A DNA stretch of 64,000 nt from Terriglobia bacterium (GTDB taxonomy: Bacteria > Acidobacteriota > Terriglobia > Terriglobales > Acidobacteriaceae): positions 1-64,000 of the forward strand of contig JAIQFP010000024.1 in the NCBI GenBank assembly GCA_020073165.1, read 5' to 3'. The notes beneath the pieces were generated by a model that was not told the DNA's origin, searched no databases, and worked only from the letters and a program-made list of their open reading frames with translations. Made by a program: the position numbers and the translations under genes. This document shows, one piece after another, positions 29,361-39,400 of the stretch. Every line of letters begins with the position of its first letter. Position 1 is the stretch's first letter.

Positions 29361-31295
29361 TCACGGTGTTGCTCGTGATCGCAGCGGCAAGCGCTGGCAA
29401 TCGGCCTCTTCATAGCTGGTTCGATATGGAGAGGCCGAACTCCCCCAAAACCTTACACCTCGAGCAAGGTTGAGCAATCTCCTTTCGTGGGAACGGGGCC
29501 TTGGCCGGCAGGATGAATTTGTGCGTTGTGCATCGAGCGAGATAGGGAAAGCTAAGCGCGCCTGCTGGAAGAATTTCAGCCCCTTTGATTCATTGCGGGG
29601 GCTCATTGCTTTGACGCTAAACTCCTGACCGGCAATGGGCGCCAGAAACGGAATGACGTAGCCCTTGACTTCGACTTTGCCCGCCTTCTTGGCCTCAACC
29701 ATGAGGTCGTACTTGAACTCACCCCGGCGGAAGGCCTCGTCGCTCAAGCGGAACACCAGCATCTCGTTCCTTGAATTGCGCAACGAGATCTGTTCTGGCG
29801 TCACATTCTTGACGACGAGGAGGATTTCTCCCCCTTCTTTCTCCTCGCGTTTCTCTTTGGACTCTCCTTTTTCGATGGTTTCCCGCGGAGCTTCCTCCTC
29901 GCGGTTTTCCTCGGGCGTCTGGAAGCCAGGAATGAGCTGGCGAGCCTTCGCCAGGTTGGTTGCAGGGAAGTTGCCCGGCCGCCACTCCGGAGCCGGTATG
30001 TCCCCCGGACCGTCCAAGGTAGGGAACATGATTAGGGTTTGGCCTGCTGCCAACTCGCGGTGGTTATTCCGGATGACGAATTCGCCCACCACCACGGGAA
30101 GCGCAATCATCCTCGATCCTTCCGCGATGAACAACGGCCGTGCTCCGGGCGCGGTGAGCTCCGGGATGCTGATGTAAGCCGCATCGGTGGTTTCGGCCAC
30201 GATCGTCGCCGGACGGTCTTCGAAGGCCGCAAAGGTCTTGCTGCTGTCGCCGTTGAACGGGCCGCTCACCGTGCAGAGCCCGCCCTTTAAGCAGAGCGCC
30301 GCCGCGTGGAACGATTTCGGCAATTGCGGCTTCTCGGCTGGATCCAGGGGAAGGGTCAGCATTTTCGAGACGGAATGAGCAGGATTGCCGGCTTGCCGGA
30401 AAGTTATGCTCAGCTCTGCGCCACGGCGCGGAACCACCAGGGTGATGGGCCCGTCGGCCCGCTGTGGCTTTTCGCCCGGCGCCTCGAACCACCAACCCGA
30501 CAATCGTGACGCTTCTCCGGCGGACTCGAACGGCACCTCTATGCGCCTGACTGTGACTTCCGGCATTTCGTCATATTGGTCCGGATTCTCCACCACTGTC
30601 CCGGAGACCCGCTCACCGGGACGAAGCTGCGCAGGGAAAACCAGGCCTACCTCTTGCTGTACCGTGGTGATGGGTAGGTGGAGCGGAGTCGCAGGCTGCA
30701 TGTGCCCGATCTTCTGTTCGCGGCGGGCCGTTTTTCGTGCGGCCTGGAGATTGTGCATCACCTCGCTATAAGTGAACCTCTTTACCTCCGCTTCACCGCT
30801 CTCCTCCTCGCCTGCAGGACACTCGACAGCTCCGTACTCGTGCGTCGCAACGCTCCATTCGGAGCAGCGATACACTCCAGTCCAGGGATCGTGCGTCAAT
30901 TTGTGGCCGGCGACTTGTTTGCCCGACTCGTCGAAGAGTTCGATGAATTCGCCGGTGAAGTTCGCGCTCTCGTCATAGGTGTTACGTGCCACTCTGCGGG
31001 CCTTGCCGTTGGGCCAATAGCTGGTGTCAGTTTGCTGCGCAACGTAGTAGCCGGGGAGATACTCGTAGTCCACCTTCTGCTGGAGTTTGCCCTCGGCGTC
31101 GAGGGTCCGCATCTGGGTGACTTTTTCGGCAGCGTTGTAGTCAGTTTCGATTCTTCCGCCCACCCCGTTGTTCTCCACCACGGTGTGTTGGGCCATTGCA
31201 GCGGCTGCGCTGCACGCCAGTAGCGCCAACAGCGCGAATACCCACGCGAGTACCCACGAAAGACGCGAAACCCAAGCGTGCTGAACTTGTGGCAC
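29361..31295 (-). CDS. Secreted protein of unknown function
   Basis: A 644-aa exported protein. GTG 31295 is preceded by AAGGGGATAG. A signal peptide (WVLAWVFALLALLACSAAAAMAQ) leads to YD/RHS-like short repeats (GVGGRIETDYNAAEKVTQMR, YWPNGKARRVARNTYDESANFTGEFIELFDESGKQV), then an Ig-like central part and a charged EKGESKEKREEKEGG linker with a final beta domain. The last 40 or so residues after FPISLDAQ are Arg/Ser-rich and look like out-of-frame sequence, so the true C-terminus may have been lost by a frameshift. No family recognised. Confidence 0.6.
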   Translation of the reverse strand: MPQVQHAWVSRLSWVLAWVFALLALLACSAAAAMAQHTVVENNGVGGRIETDYNAAEKVTQMRTLDAEGKLQQKVDYEYLPGYYVAQQTDTSYWPNGKARRVARNTYDESANFTGEFIELFDESGKQVAGHKLTHDPWTGVYRCSEWSVATHEYGAVECPAGEEESGEAEVKRFTYSEVMHNLQAARKTARREQKIGHMQPATPLHLPITTVQQEVGLVFPAQLRPGERVSGTVVENPDQYDEMPEVTVRRIEVPFESAGEASRLSGWWFEAPGEKPQRADGPITLVVPRRGAELSITFRQAGNPAHSVSKMLTLPLDPAEKPQLPKSFHAAALCLKGGLCTVSGPFNGDSSKTFAAFEDRPATIVAETTDAAYISIPELTAPGARPLFIAEGSRMIALPVVVGEFVIRNNHRELAAGQTLIMFPTLDGPGDIPAPEWRPGNFPATNLAKARQLIPGFQTPEENREEEAPRETIEKGESKEKREEKEGGEILLVVKNVTPEQISLRNSRNEMLVFRLSDEAFRRGEFKYDLMVEAKKAGKVEVKGYVIPFLAPIAGQEFSVKAMSPRNESKGLKFFQQARLAFPISLDAQRTNSSCRPRPRSHERRLLNLARGVRFWGSSASPYRTSYEEADCQRLPLRSRATP

Positions 31296-31702
31296 GAGCT
31301 ATCCCCTTAAAAGAGTTTGAGAAAGTCAGGCGGATGAATTGTGGGAAGCCTTCGATGAGTCGGCTTCACAACGGGCCGCGGCGTGATTGAAGACCTGTTC
31401 CACCGATAGCGGATGATCGCCCTCCGGGTCAGCAGGGGTTGGAGTTTACCACGCAGGACGTGGAACGATGGCAACGCGTTTCATCTCGCCAGCAGCGCCT
31501 GATCGGCAAGCGTCAGGTCCTCTCCATTTCGGCCTCTTTTCGCGTAAATGCTGGCTTTTCCAAGGTTTGGTCAGGAACGCAGCACCCTCAGCACATACTT
31601 TTGTCCTTAATTACTACTACGACAAGTAGTTGTAAGGCAGCTCAACCTGTGTTCAAATGCCTCGGCCACTAAAACAAGCAGGAAGGGAGCAGCGGAAAAG
31701 TC
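31296..31702. other. Divergent intergenic region
   Basis: Upstream region shared by two divergent secreted-protein genes. No gene is supported. The right half (about 31550-31680) is AT-rich relative to the window, with ACTAC ... GTAGT inverted bits around 31612-31630, a plausible place for promoters or a regulator site, but no clear -35/-10 pair is seen. Confidence 0.4.
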
Positions 31703-33343
31703 ATGAGGAAAGCAAAACCCACAGGGGCGTACTTGCTCGCCACGGTCGTCCTATTGCTATGCAGTCTGCCGCTAGCGGCGCAAGACCCCGCCCACCACGC
31801 GGTTGCATTTGGCATTTCGGCGCCCCTCGGGGATCTGGCCAAGCTGCCCCAGCCCCTGCAGTACGGTTTTCATGAAGCCAATCCGGTTCACCGGGTCCCC
31901 AAGCGTTCCTTCGGACAAGTCGTGGACGCGGTGGAACAGAGCTCGATCGCCAGCCCAGCAGCCAATTACACCATCGGAGCGAACTTTCTGGGCGTAGGTA
32001 ACGGCTTCCCCGGGTACAGCGTTCCTGACGCGCCTCCCGATACCAACATGGCAGTGGGCGACACCCAAATTGTCCAGTGGGTGAACGTCTCCTACACGGT
32101 CTGTCAGAAGACCTCACCCTTTACGTGTGGCCCGGCGATCGCAGGCAATGCACTTTGGTCGGGGCTTTCGGGAAGTCCATTGTGCAAGACCCAAAACGCA
32201 GGCGACATTATCGCGCAGTGGGACGTGAAGGCACATCGCTGGCTCCTGACCCAGAACGTGTTCACCTCTCCCTACGCCGTTTGCGTGGCGATCTCCACCA
32301 GCCCCGACGCCAATGGCACTTATTTTCTTTATCAGTTTTCAGTCCCGGGTAACGGCTTCCCCGACTATCCGAAGTGGGGAATCTGGCCCACGGACTACGG
32401 CCAGGCGGTGAATAACTTCGGTCCAGGCGGAAGCGGCTTCCTGGGTCCTCAAGTCTGCGTCTACAACCGTAAGAAGATGCTGGCGGGCGACCCAACGGCG
32501 GAGCAGATTTGCCACCAATACACCGCCACAGAGGATGGCTTGCTACCCGCCGATCAGGATTCCTCCGCCAACCCCCCGGCTGGCCAGGACCACTTCTTTA
32601 TTGGCAGCGTGGGCGACGTGGACAACGCGCACTTGTCCCTGTACGCAGTACACATCAAGAACCTCAATGACTGGTCGCAAGGCGCCATCTTCACCGGCGA
32701 CGGCAACTCCCAGTTGATCAGCATTGCCTCCTTCAACCCGGCCTGCGGCAACTATGGCGGGGCTTGCGTTCCACAAAAGGGAGTAACCGACTTGCTCGAC
32801 TCTCTGGGCGGCCGCTTGATGTATCGCTTCGCTTACTTCAACGAGCGCAGGGGGCAGCACTGGCTGACGAACTTTGATGTTGCCGCGTCGGGTGGCCAGA
32901 ACGGCGTGCGCTGGATGGAGATCATAGCGCCTCAGCGCAAGGTCAATGTCAGTTCGCTCAAGGTCCACCAGCAAGGTACCTATGCTCCCGACGGAAACTG
33001 GCGGTGGATGGGTTCAGTCGCCAGGGACAAGGTGGGTAACATCCTGGTCGGCTACAGTGAATCCTGCGGCACTACCTGTTCCGGGGGGACGCCAATGTTC
33101 CCGTCGATCTTCGTGGCCGGTCGGTTGCCCAGCGATCCCTTGGGCACCTTGGAACCCGAGGTGCTGGTGGTGGGCGGTGCCGGTTCACAGCCGGACACCT
33201 CCAACCGCTGGGGCGACTACAGCTCCATGCGTATCGACCAGGACGGTTGCACCTTCTGGTACACCACCGAGTATTACAAGGTTACACAAAGCTTCGACTG
33301 GAGCACGCAGATTGCTTCCGCGAAGTTCGCGAACTGCCAGTGA
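31703..33343 (+). CDS. Large secreted protein of unknown function
   Basis: A 546-aa exported protein with signal peptide (AYLLATVVLLLCSLPLAAQ). The mature part has a regular pattern suggesting a beta-propeller: VPDAPPDTNMAVGDTQIVQWVN, WDVKAHRWLLTQ, YPKWGIWPTDYGQAVN, DHFFIGSVGDVDNAHLSLY and RWGDYSSMRIDQDGCTFWYT. The last resembles the blades of sialidase-like secreted proteins. Several Cys pairs suggest disulfides. No catalytic motif identified. A strong terminator follows at 33398. Confidence 0.65.
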   Translation: MRKAKPTGAYLLATVVLLLCSLPLAAQDPAHHAVAFGISAPLGDLAKLPQPLQYGFHEANPVHRVPKRSFGQVVDAVEQSSIASPAANYTIGANFLGVGNGFPGYSVPDAPPDTNMAVGDTQIVQWVNVSYTVCQKTSPFTCGPAIAGNALWSGLSGSPLCKTQNAGDIIAQWDVKAHRWLLTQNVFTSPYAVCVAISTSPDANGTYFLYQFSVPGNGFPDYPKWGIWPTDYGQAVNNFGPGGSGFLGPQVCVYNRKKMLAGDPTAEQICHQYTATEDGLLPADQDSSANPPAGQDHFFIGSVGDVDNAHLSLYAVHIKNLNDWSQGAIFTGDGNSQLISIASFNPACGNYGGACVPQKGVTDLLDSLGGRLMYRFAYFNERRGQHWLTNFDVAASGGQNGVRWMEIIAPQRKVNVSSLKVHQQGTYAPDGNWRWMGSVARDKVGNILVGYSESCGTTCSGGTPMFPSIFVAGRLPSDPLGTLEPEVLVVGGAGSQPDTSNRWGDYSSMRIDQDGCTFWYTTEYYKVTQSFDWSTQIASAKFANCQ

Positions 33344-33397
33344 AGCGCGGGAAAGCCGGCGGAGCCTGAAGCTCCGCTGGGTTTCGTGACAAACTCA

Positions 33398-33426
33398 GGG
33401 CATCCCGGACGCGGGATGCCCTTTTT
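33398..33426 (+). terminator. Rho-independent terminator
   Basis: GGGCATCCCG and CGGGATGCCC form a perfect 10-bp stem with loop GACG, followed by TTTTT, 54 bases after the stop of the secreted-protein gene. Confidence 0.85.
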
Positions 33427-33628
33427 CTGGCCGCTAGTGCTGACGATTACCGCCTAACGAGCGGCCCGCCTCAGCTTCCGGATTGGGCTGTAGTAAGAGT
33501 GTAGTAGTTCTACGCTCAGAACCCTGCAGATCAGGTCATAACGATTCAAGTTGAAGGTATCCAGGTCTCTCTCGAATTCGGCGTCATAGGCCGACATCGA
33601 CGGTATACCGGGATGCGCGCGTGGATTG

Positions 33629-34150
33629 TCAGTTTTTCTTCTCAGCGGCGCCCGCCTGAGTGCCTTCAATAATCTGCGGTACGAGACGCTCCGAGAATCC
33701 AGCGATAAACGACCAAAAGAGCAGTTTCGCAAGGTCCGCACCGGTTGCGGGATAGGTTCGTGACAAAAAGGCTCTTACATCTTCCGCGGAAGGGATGGGC
33801 TGCGAAAAGGAGGGACTCGCGAACTTCGGAAACAGTGCGCCCTCCACGATGTTGCTTAGGAAGCCAATGTAGAGCACGCCTGCAAATATGCCACCGTAGA
33901 TAGGTATTAACAGAATCTGAAACCAGGACTGGGAGAGGAGTTCCAGTTCTTCATCCCCGAACTTCTTGAGGCGCTGCTGGATGCTCACAAAACCGCCGAG
34001 AAGGCCGCAGCCGAAGCATGCCCAGGACACCATGAATCGATCACCGCGCAGGAGCGTAAACGCAAAGACGAGCACCACACACATGAGGGCTCCAAAGGTC
34101 AAAATGATCAGGCGTCTCGTGATCCTGAGCAGCCTCTCAGTGCGCGTCAT
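33629..34150 (-). CDS. Three-helix membrane protein of unknown function
   Basis: 173 aa with about three transmembrane segments (IILTFGALMCVVLVFAFTLL, MVSWACFGCGLLGGFVSI, FQILLIPIYGGIFAGVLYIG) and a C-terminal region (AKLLFWSFIAGFSERLVPQI) that recurs in several uncharacterised membrane proteins. No Shine-Dalgarno is obvious before 34150. Function unknown. Confidence 0.55.
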   Translation of the reverse strand: MTRTERLLRITRRLIILTFGALMCVVLVFAFTLLRGDRFMVSWACFGCGLLGGFVSIQQRLKKFGDEELELLSQSWFQILLIPIYGGIFAGVLYIGFLSNIVEGALFPKFASPSFSQPIPSAEDVRAFLSRTYPATGADLAKLLFWSFIAGFSERLVPQIIEGTQAGAAEKKN

Positions 34151-34236
34151 AGATAGGTCAATTGTGCCAGATACATGCTCTTCACGGAAGTCAGTAGCGT
34201 TTGTGGCAGCCGGGCGGGATTTCGTATCCCGATACC

Positions 34237-35409
34237 CTATAGAAGGCGTGTTGACTTAGGACCGCAAGTCTCCTCCAGCAGGGAGAGCCAGGCTTGAGCA
34301 ATTACATCCCAATCGAAAAGGCGCCGGCAGCGCTCATATCCGGCACGGCCTATGCGACGGCGCTCGTCCGGGCTGGCGAGCAGGCGGGATAGACTGGCTG
34401 AAAATGATGCGGTGTCTTCTGGATCCACCAGCACACCTGTCTCTGCAAGAACCTCCGGGACTCCGCCCCGATTCGTGGCGACGACTGGAGTGGCGCAGGC
34501 CATAGCTTCTGCGTTTACAAGCCCGAAGGGTTCCTGGAACAGGGACGGACAGCTGAAGACCGTGGCTCGCTGAAACCAACCGGGCAGCTCCCGGTCATGG
34601 TGAAGGTAGCCCGCGAACTCAATTTGGCCTCCATGGTGGCGGTGTATTGACTCAACCAGCTCTCGAACCTGCCGCACATAGGGGGTTTCTTCGTGGGTAC
34701 CGAAGCCGGTGGCGCCTGCAATCACCAACTTGGCGTCTGGATCAGCCTTCAACACCTCGCGATAGGCCTGCACCAGTTGAAGCACTCCTTTGTCGGGTAT
34801 GACCTTGCCTACGAAAAAAATGGTCTTTGGCTCACGCAATTCCTCGCGTGGGTTGAACAGCCGGGTGTTAACGCCGTTGAAGATGACGCTAGCCTTTCCT
34901 GCTATGGAAGCCGATTTCGGAGCAAATTGCTCACGCAGGTAAGTGCTGCACACGACGACCCTATCGACTGCGGATGCCAGGCCGTCCAGCATCTCGGCTG
35001 TCCAGTGACCAAGATGATCGTTCTGCAAATGCAGCACAATGCGGCCCTGATATCCGTAGTCCCTTAACCACGACACCCAAGCGGGCCGATTATGAATGTG
35101 GACCAGGCTGAATGGCCGCAAGCGCTTCAGCAACGAGCGCAGCCAGACTTGATGTTGATACTGCCGAAGCAGGGGAGCCCTGGCGATCGCCTCGCAAACG
35201 TGTGCTCCCACCCAGTTCGAGATGTAGGGAAGCGGGTAGAGATCCTCTTTGCGCGTTGGGAAACCGAAAACGGTGACTTGTAAGTCCTTCTCCAACCGCT
35301 TGTACACTTCGTATGTCCAACGTGCCAGGGCGCCACCGTAGTACGCGCTAAACTTGACGCGGTCGGGAATGAGGACGGCCACGGAGGGCACTGTCGGCTT
35401 GTGATCCAT
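34237..35409 (-). CDS. Glycosyltransferase family 4
   Basis: A 390-aa GT-B enzyme. C-terminal nucleotide-sugar domain landmarks: IFFVGKVIPDKGVLQLVQAY, the strand KLVIAGATG and the EX7E signature in PSLFQEPFGLVNAEAMACAT (first Glu in QEPFG, second in NAEAM), followed by PVVATNRGGVPEVL. N-terminal acceptor domain includes PFSLVHIHNRPAWV. ATG 35409 has CGGAG at five bases. Likely builds a surface polysaccharide; no other assembly genes lie next to it. Confidence 0.88.
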   Translation of the reverse strand: MDHKPTVPSVAVLIPDRVKFSAYYGGALARWTYEVYKRLEKDLQVTVFGFPTRKEDLYPLPYISNWVGAHVCEAIARAPLLRQYQHQVWLRSLLKRLRPFSLVHIHNRPAWVSWLRDYGYQGRIVLHLQNDHLGHWTAEMLDGLASAVDRVVVCSTYLREQFAPKSASIAGKASVIFNGVNTRLFNPREELREPKTIFFVGKVIPDKGVLQLVQAYREVLKADPDAKLVIAGATGFGTHEETPYVRQVRELVESIHRHHGGQIEFAGYLHHDRELPGWFQRATVFSCPSLFQEPFGLVNAEAMACATPVVATNRGGVPEVLAETGVLVDPEDTASFSASLSRLLASPDERRRIGRAGYERCRRLFDWDVIAQAWLSLLEETCGPKSTRLL

Positions 35410-35509
35410 CGAACTCCGCTGTCCTCCGGGTGGGATTAGCCGGTGGTCGCACTTATACGCTGCACTCGATGCGCCGAGCCGGCGGGCTGCGAGACCTGCC
35501 CCGGCGGCG

Positions 35510-36400
35510 CTACTTGGCGGCTGCGGAAAGTTGCCTCACAGTCGCGATGAACGTTGTGGTCGGACGGGTGTGCGTACGGTCCCGCCGGTAGGCGAGCCCG
35601 AGTTCGCGCCATAGCTCCACGTCCTGAAGGGGGATCAGTTTGACCCGGCCCGCCAGGACCTCGTCCCGGGCAAAGCTCGAACTGATCAGCGAGACTCCTA
35701 GTCCGGCGGCGACAAAGCTCTTGATCATGCCAACACTCGGCAATTCCATCCTGACCTGCAGCTGCGAGCCGTAAGGCCGAAACAGCTTGTCCATGAGTTG
35801 GCGCGTGTATCCGGTCTTCGGAACCAGGAGCGGCTGCTTGGCAATGTCGCTGACGGAGACGACCTTGAGCCTCGCCAGCGGGTTATGGAGATCGACCATC
35901 AACATCAGCTGATCGCGAAAGATTGAGTGTACTCTCAGGCTGGGTGACTTGATGGGCAAGGTAACTATGCCTACGTCGATCGAGCCCTCTTCCAGCTTCT
36001 CGATGATCTTGTAGCTGAAGTTACGATAGATGCTGATCTGCACGCTGGGATAGAGCCGGCAATACTCGGCGAATACGTCCGGCAAGACGTAGAGGCAGGT
36101 GGCCTCATTGGCGCCGATTACGAGGGTGCCCCTGGGGGCAGCACCCTGATCCGCGACCGCCAGCCGGGACTCGTCGCGCAAGCTCAGCAGCCGCTCCGCA
36201 TAGGCAAACAAGACTCGGCCTGCCGGAGTGAGCCTCACGTCCTTGCCGGCCCGGTCGAGGAGCTTGTCTCCGTATTCCTGTTCCAGTTGCCGGATCTGGG
36301 CGCTCACCGCCGACTGGGAACGGAAGACCTTTTGCCCGGCACGCGAGAAACTGCGAAGCCTGGCGACGTGCAGGAACGTGACTAGCTGGTCGAAATCCAT
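35510..36400 (-). CDS. LysR family transcriptional regulator
   Basis: 296 aa. N-terminal winged helix-turn-helix: FDQLVTFLHVARLRSFSRAG then QSAVSAQIRQLEQEYGDKLL, with RLTPAGRVLF after it; the remainder is a periplasmic-binding-like effector domain (GTLVIGANEATCLYVLPDVF). ATG 36400 is preferred to a TTG at 36409. It lies 70 bases downstream of the glutamate synthase gene on the same strand, so it might be co-transcribed or control nearby genes. Effector unknown. Confidence 0.88.
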   Translation of the reverse strand: MDFDQLVTFLHVARLRSFSRAGQKVFRSQSAVSAQIRQLEQEYGDKLLDRAGKDVRLTPAGRVLFAYAERLLSLRDESRLAVADQGAAPRGTLVIGANEATCLYVLPDVFAEYCRLYPSVQISIYRNFSYKIIEKLEEGSIDVGIVTLPIKSPSLRVHSIFRDQLMLMVDLHNPLARLKVVSVSDIAKQPLLVPKTGYTRQLMDKLFRPYGSQLQVRMELPSVGMIKSFVAAGLGVSLISSSFARDEVLAGRVKLIPLQDVELWRELGLAYRRDRTHTRPTTTFIATVRQLSAAAK

Positions 36401-36472
36401 GAATCGCAACCCTGGATTCGAGCGCGATTATAGCGGACGCATCAGGGCCGGGTCAGTGACGCCTGCGCGCAC

Positions 36473-39400
36473 TCATTGCTCTTCGTACGAAGGCAGGTCG
36501 CCGAACGGAACAACGTGAGGCAGACCCGGCAGCGCCCTTTCGTATTTTCTGAGACGCTTCAGGATCGCGTCCCATGTCTCTGCGATCGAACAGGGGAGGG
36601 CTACAGGTTGTACACGAACCAGGGGAAGGGGTGCATCGGAACTCAATAACCGTGCAGCCTGCGGGCTTGCGGTGAGCTTTTTGTGCCGGCGGAGGACACG
36701 CCGCAGCCACAACTCTTCCTCGAGTTCAATGGGAACGACCTGGACGGACTGATCGTTGTACGTGCATCCGGCAGCGGAATTGTCGAGCAGATAGGCAAGC
36801 CCGCCGGTCATGCCGGCTCCCAGGTTGATTCCGACGGGTCCGAGAATGACGGCCACCCCGGCGGTCATATACTCGCACGCATGTTGGCCAACGCCTTCGA
36901 CCACGGCCAACGCGCCGCTGTTGCGCACCGCAAATCTTTCACCTGCGCGTCCGGCAATGTACAACTCTCCGCTGGTGGCGCCGTAGAGCACGGTGTTGCC
37001 CGCCAGCACATCTCCACGCAGAGACGCTTCCTCGCCCGCGGTGATGGCGATGCTGCCACCCGACAAACCTTTGCCCACATAGTCGTTGGCTTCACCGAGG
37101 AGGCGGAACTTTATTCCCGATGTCAGGAAAGCCCCGAAACTCTGGCCGGCGGTGCCGATGAACTTGTAATCGAGCGGCCCCATCGGCTGCGGGCGTCCAA
37201 CGTTCCGGAGGATCTCGCCACTCAGGTGGGCTCCAATAGCGCGATCGGCGGTGGTGATGTGGAAACGATGGGGGCGAATCGTCAGGGTGTCTAATTCCCT
37301 GAGCGTACGGCTCAATTGGAGCTGCAGAGCGCCATCGGGCTCGCGCGGACAACCAATTTGTGCAGTCGCCGCAATGGGCTCGATCAGTTCCGCCAGCGCG
37401 CGGGCAGCTTGTTGGTCACGGGGACGCAGACGGTCCACGGCGCCCACGATTTCATCGATGGAAGAGGCTCCGAGCGCCGCCAGGAATTCCCGCACCTCAT
37501 TAGCTAAGGCACGGAAGTAGCTCTCGATCATCTCGGGTTTTCCGGCGAAGCGCGCCCTTAATTTTTCATCCTGAGTCGCAATGCCCAGAGGGCAGGTGTT
37601 CAGGTGGCACTGGCGGGCCATGACACAGCCCACGGCGAGCAGAGCGGCGGTGCCGAAACCAAATTCGTCAGCACCCAGGAGCGCAGCCACGATCACGTCC
37701 CGTCCAAACTTGAATCCGCCATCCACGCGCAAGCGAACCCTCCGGCGCAATCCGGCTCGCACCAGCGAACTGTGGGCATCGCGCAATCCAACTTCCCAAG
37801 GGATGCCGGTGTTCTTGATGGACGTGAGGGGTGACGCGCCCGTTCCGCCGTCGTAGCCGCTGATCGTGATCACGTCCGCTCCGGCCTTGGCGACGCCGGT
37901 GGCAATGATTCCCACCCCGCTGCTGGAGACCAGTTTTACCCCGATCCGCGCCTGTGGATTCACTGCGCGCAGGTCGTAGATCAGTTGCGCCAGGTCCTCG
38001 ATGCTGTAAATGTCGTGATGCGGTGGCGGTGAGATCAGCGCCATGTTCGGCACAGAATGTCTTAGCCGCGCAATATAGGCCGTCACCTTGCTCGCCGGGA
38101 GCTGACCACCTTCGCCAGGCTTGGCGCCTTGGGCGATCTTGATCTCTAACTCGTCAGCATGGACCAGATACTCCGCGGTCACTCCAAATCGTCCCGAGGC
38201 CACCTGCTTCACGCGATTGTTGGCCTCGGATCGCCCTGCGTATACCTCTGGATCCTCTCCACCTTCTCCGGTATTACTGCGGGCGCCCAGCCGGTTCATG
38301 GCGATCGCCAGAGTGCGATGCGCTTCCGGAGATATCGCCCCCAGCGACATGGCTTGCGTGCTGAGGCGGCTGAGCACGGAAGCTTCCGATTCAACCTGGT
38401 GCAGGGGCACAGGGGTGGCCGGCACGATTTCCAACAGATCGCGGATCGCAACCGGGGCGCGGTTCTCGGCCAGCTCGGTGAACGCCTGATAGTTTTCCGG
38501 GTTCGGCGATTTGATGTAGCGATGCATCCGCCGCACCAACTCGGGCGATGTGGCATGGCTTTCCCCGCTATGGCGGAAGCGGTACAAACCGTGATCGCGC
38601 AGCTCAGCGTGTTCGGCGGTAAAGGCTGCGGCATGGCGGGCAATGCAATCGTGAAGCAGTTCGTCGAGTCCGGCGCCGCCGAGCGCGCCACCTGCGTCCT
38701 CGAAAAACCGGGAGCGCGTGTCCTCATCGAGGCCGATGGTTTCGAAGAGCTGACTGTTGCGGTAACTGGCGATGGTGGAGATGCCCATGCGGGCCATCAC
38801 CTTGCGTAGTCCCTTCTCCACGGCAAGGCGAAACGCAATCGCACCGTCGGGCCTGAGGCGGGTCGCTTGTTCCATCGCAGCATAGGGAAGGACTGCGCTG
38901 GCTCCCGCCGCAATCAGCAACGCCACATGATGAGTGTCGATGACCTGTCCGGTCTCGATGATGAGCGGCACGTCCCAGGCTCCCGCCTTTACCATCGATT
39001 TCCAGGCTGCAGCCAGAGCCAGCAGCGCAGGGAGTGCAGCTCGATTCGCATCCACGCCGCGATCACTCAGCAGGACAAATCGCTTCTGCTTCGTTGTTGC
39101 CGTGGCCGCCTGTTGTTCAAGCGACTCCAGAGCGCTCTTTGCACGTCCGAGGCCGCCAGTTGCGGGAAAGGTGAATGCCAGGCGCTCCATCGGCCCCAGC
39201 TTCTTCTCAAGCGTTTCCAGTTGAGCCGAATCCAGCAGCGGAGACGCGAGCAGGATGGTCTCCCCAAGAAAAACGTTCAGCGACATAACATGGGCTTCGC
39301 GCAGCGGATCGATGGGTGGATTTGTGACCTGCGCGAATCGTTGCTTGCAGTGATCCCAGAGGGGGCGCCCCATCGCCGACAAGAAAGCTGGGGGAGTGTC

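Noticed and set aside
29342-29473. Short plus-strand ORF with signal-like start (NTIVTVLLVIAAASA)
   Set aside because: Overlaps the end of the opposite secreted-protein gene and has no homology-like mature part; not enough to call.
33454-33597. Possible 47-aa gene, C-terminus LHSYYSPIRKLRRAAR
   Set aside because: No ribosome site, no recognisable family; it is the tail of a frame overlapping the membrane protein gene.
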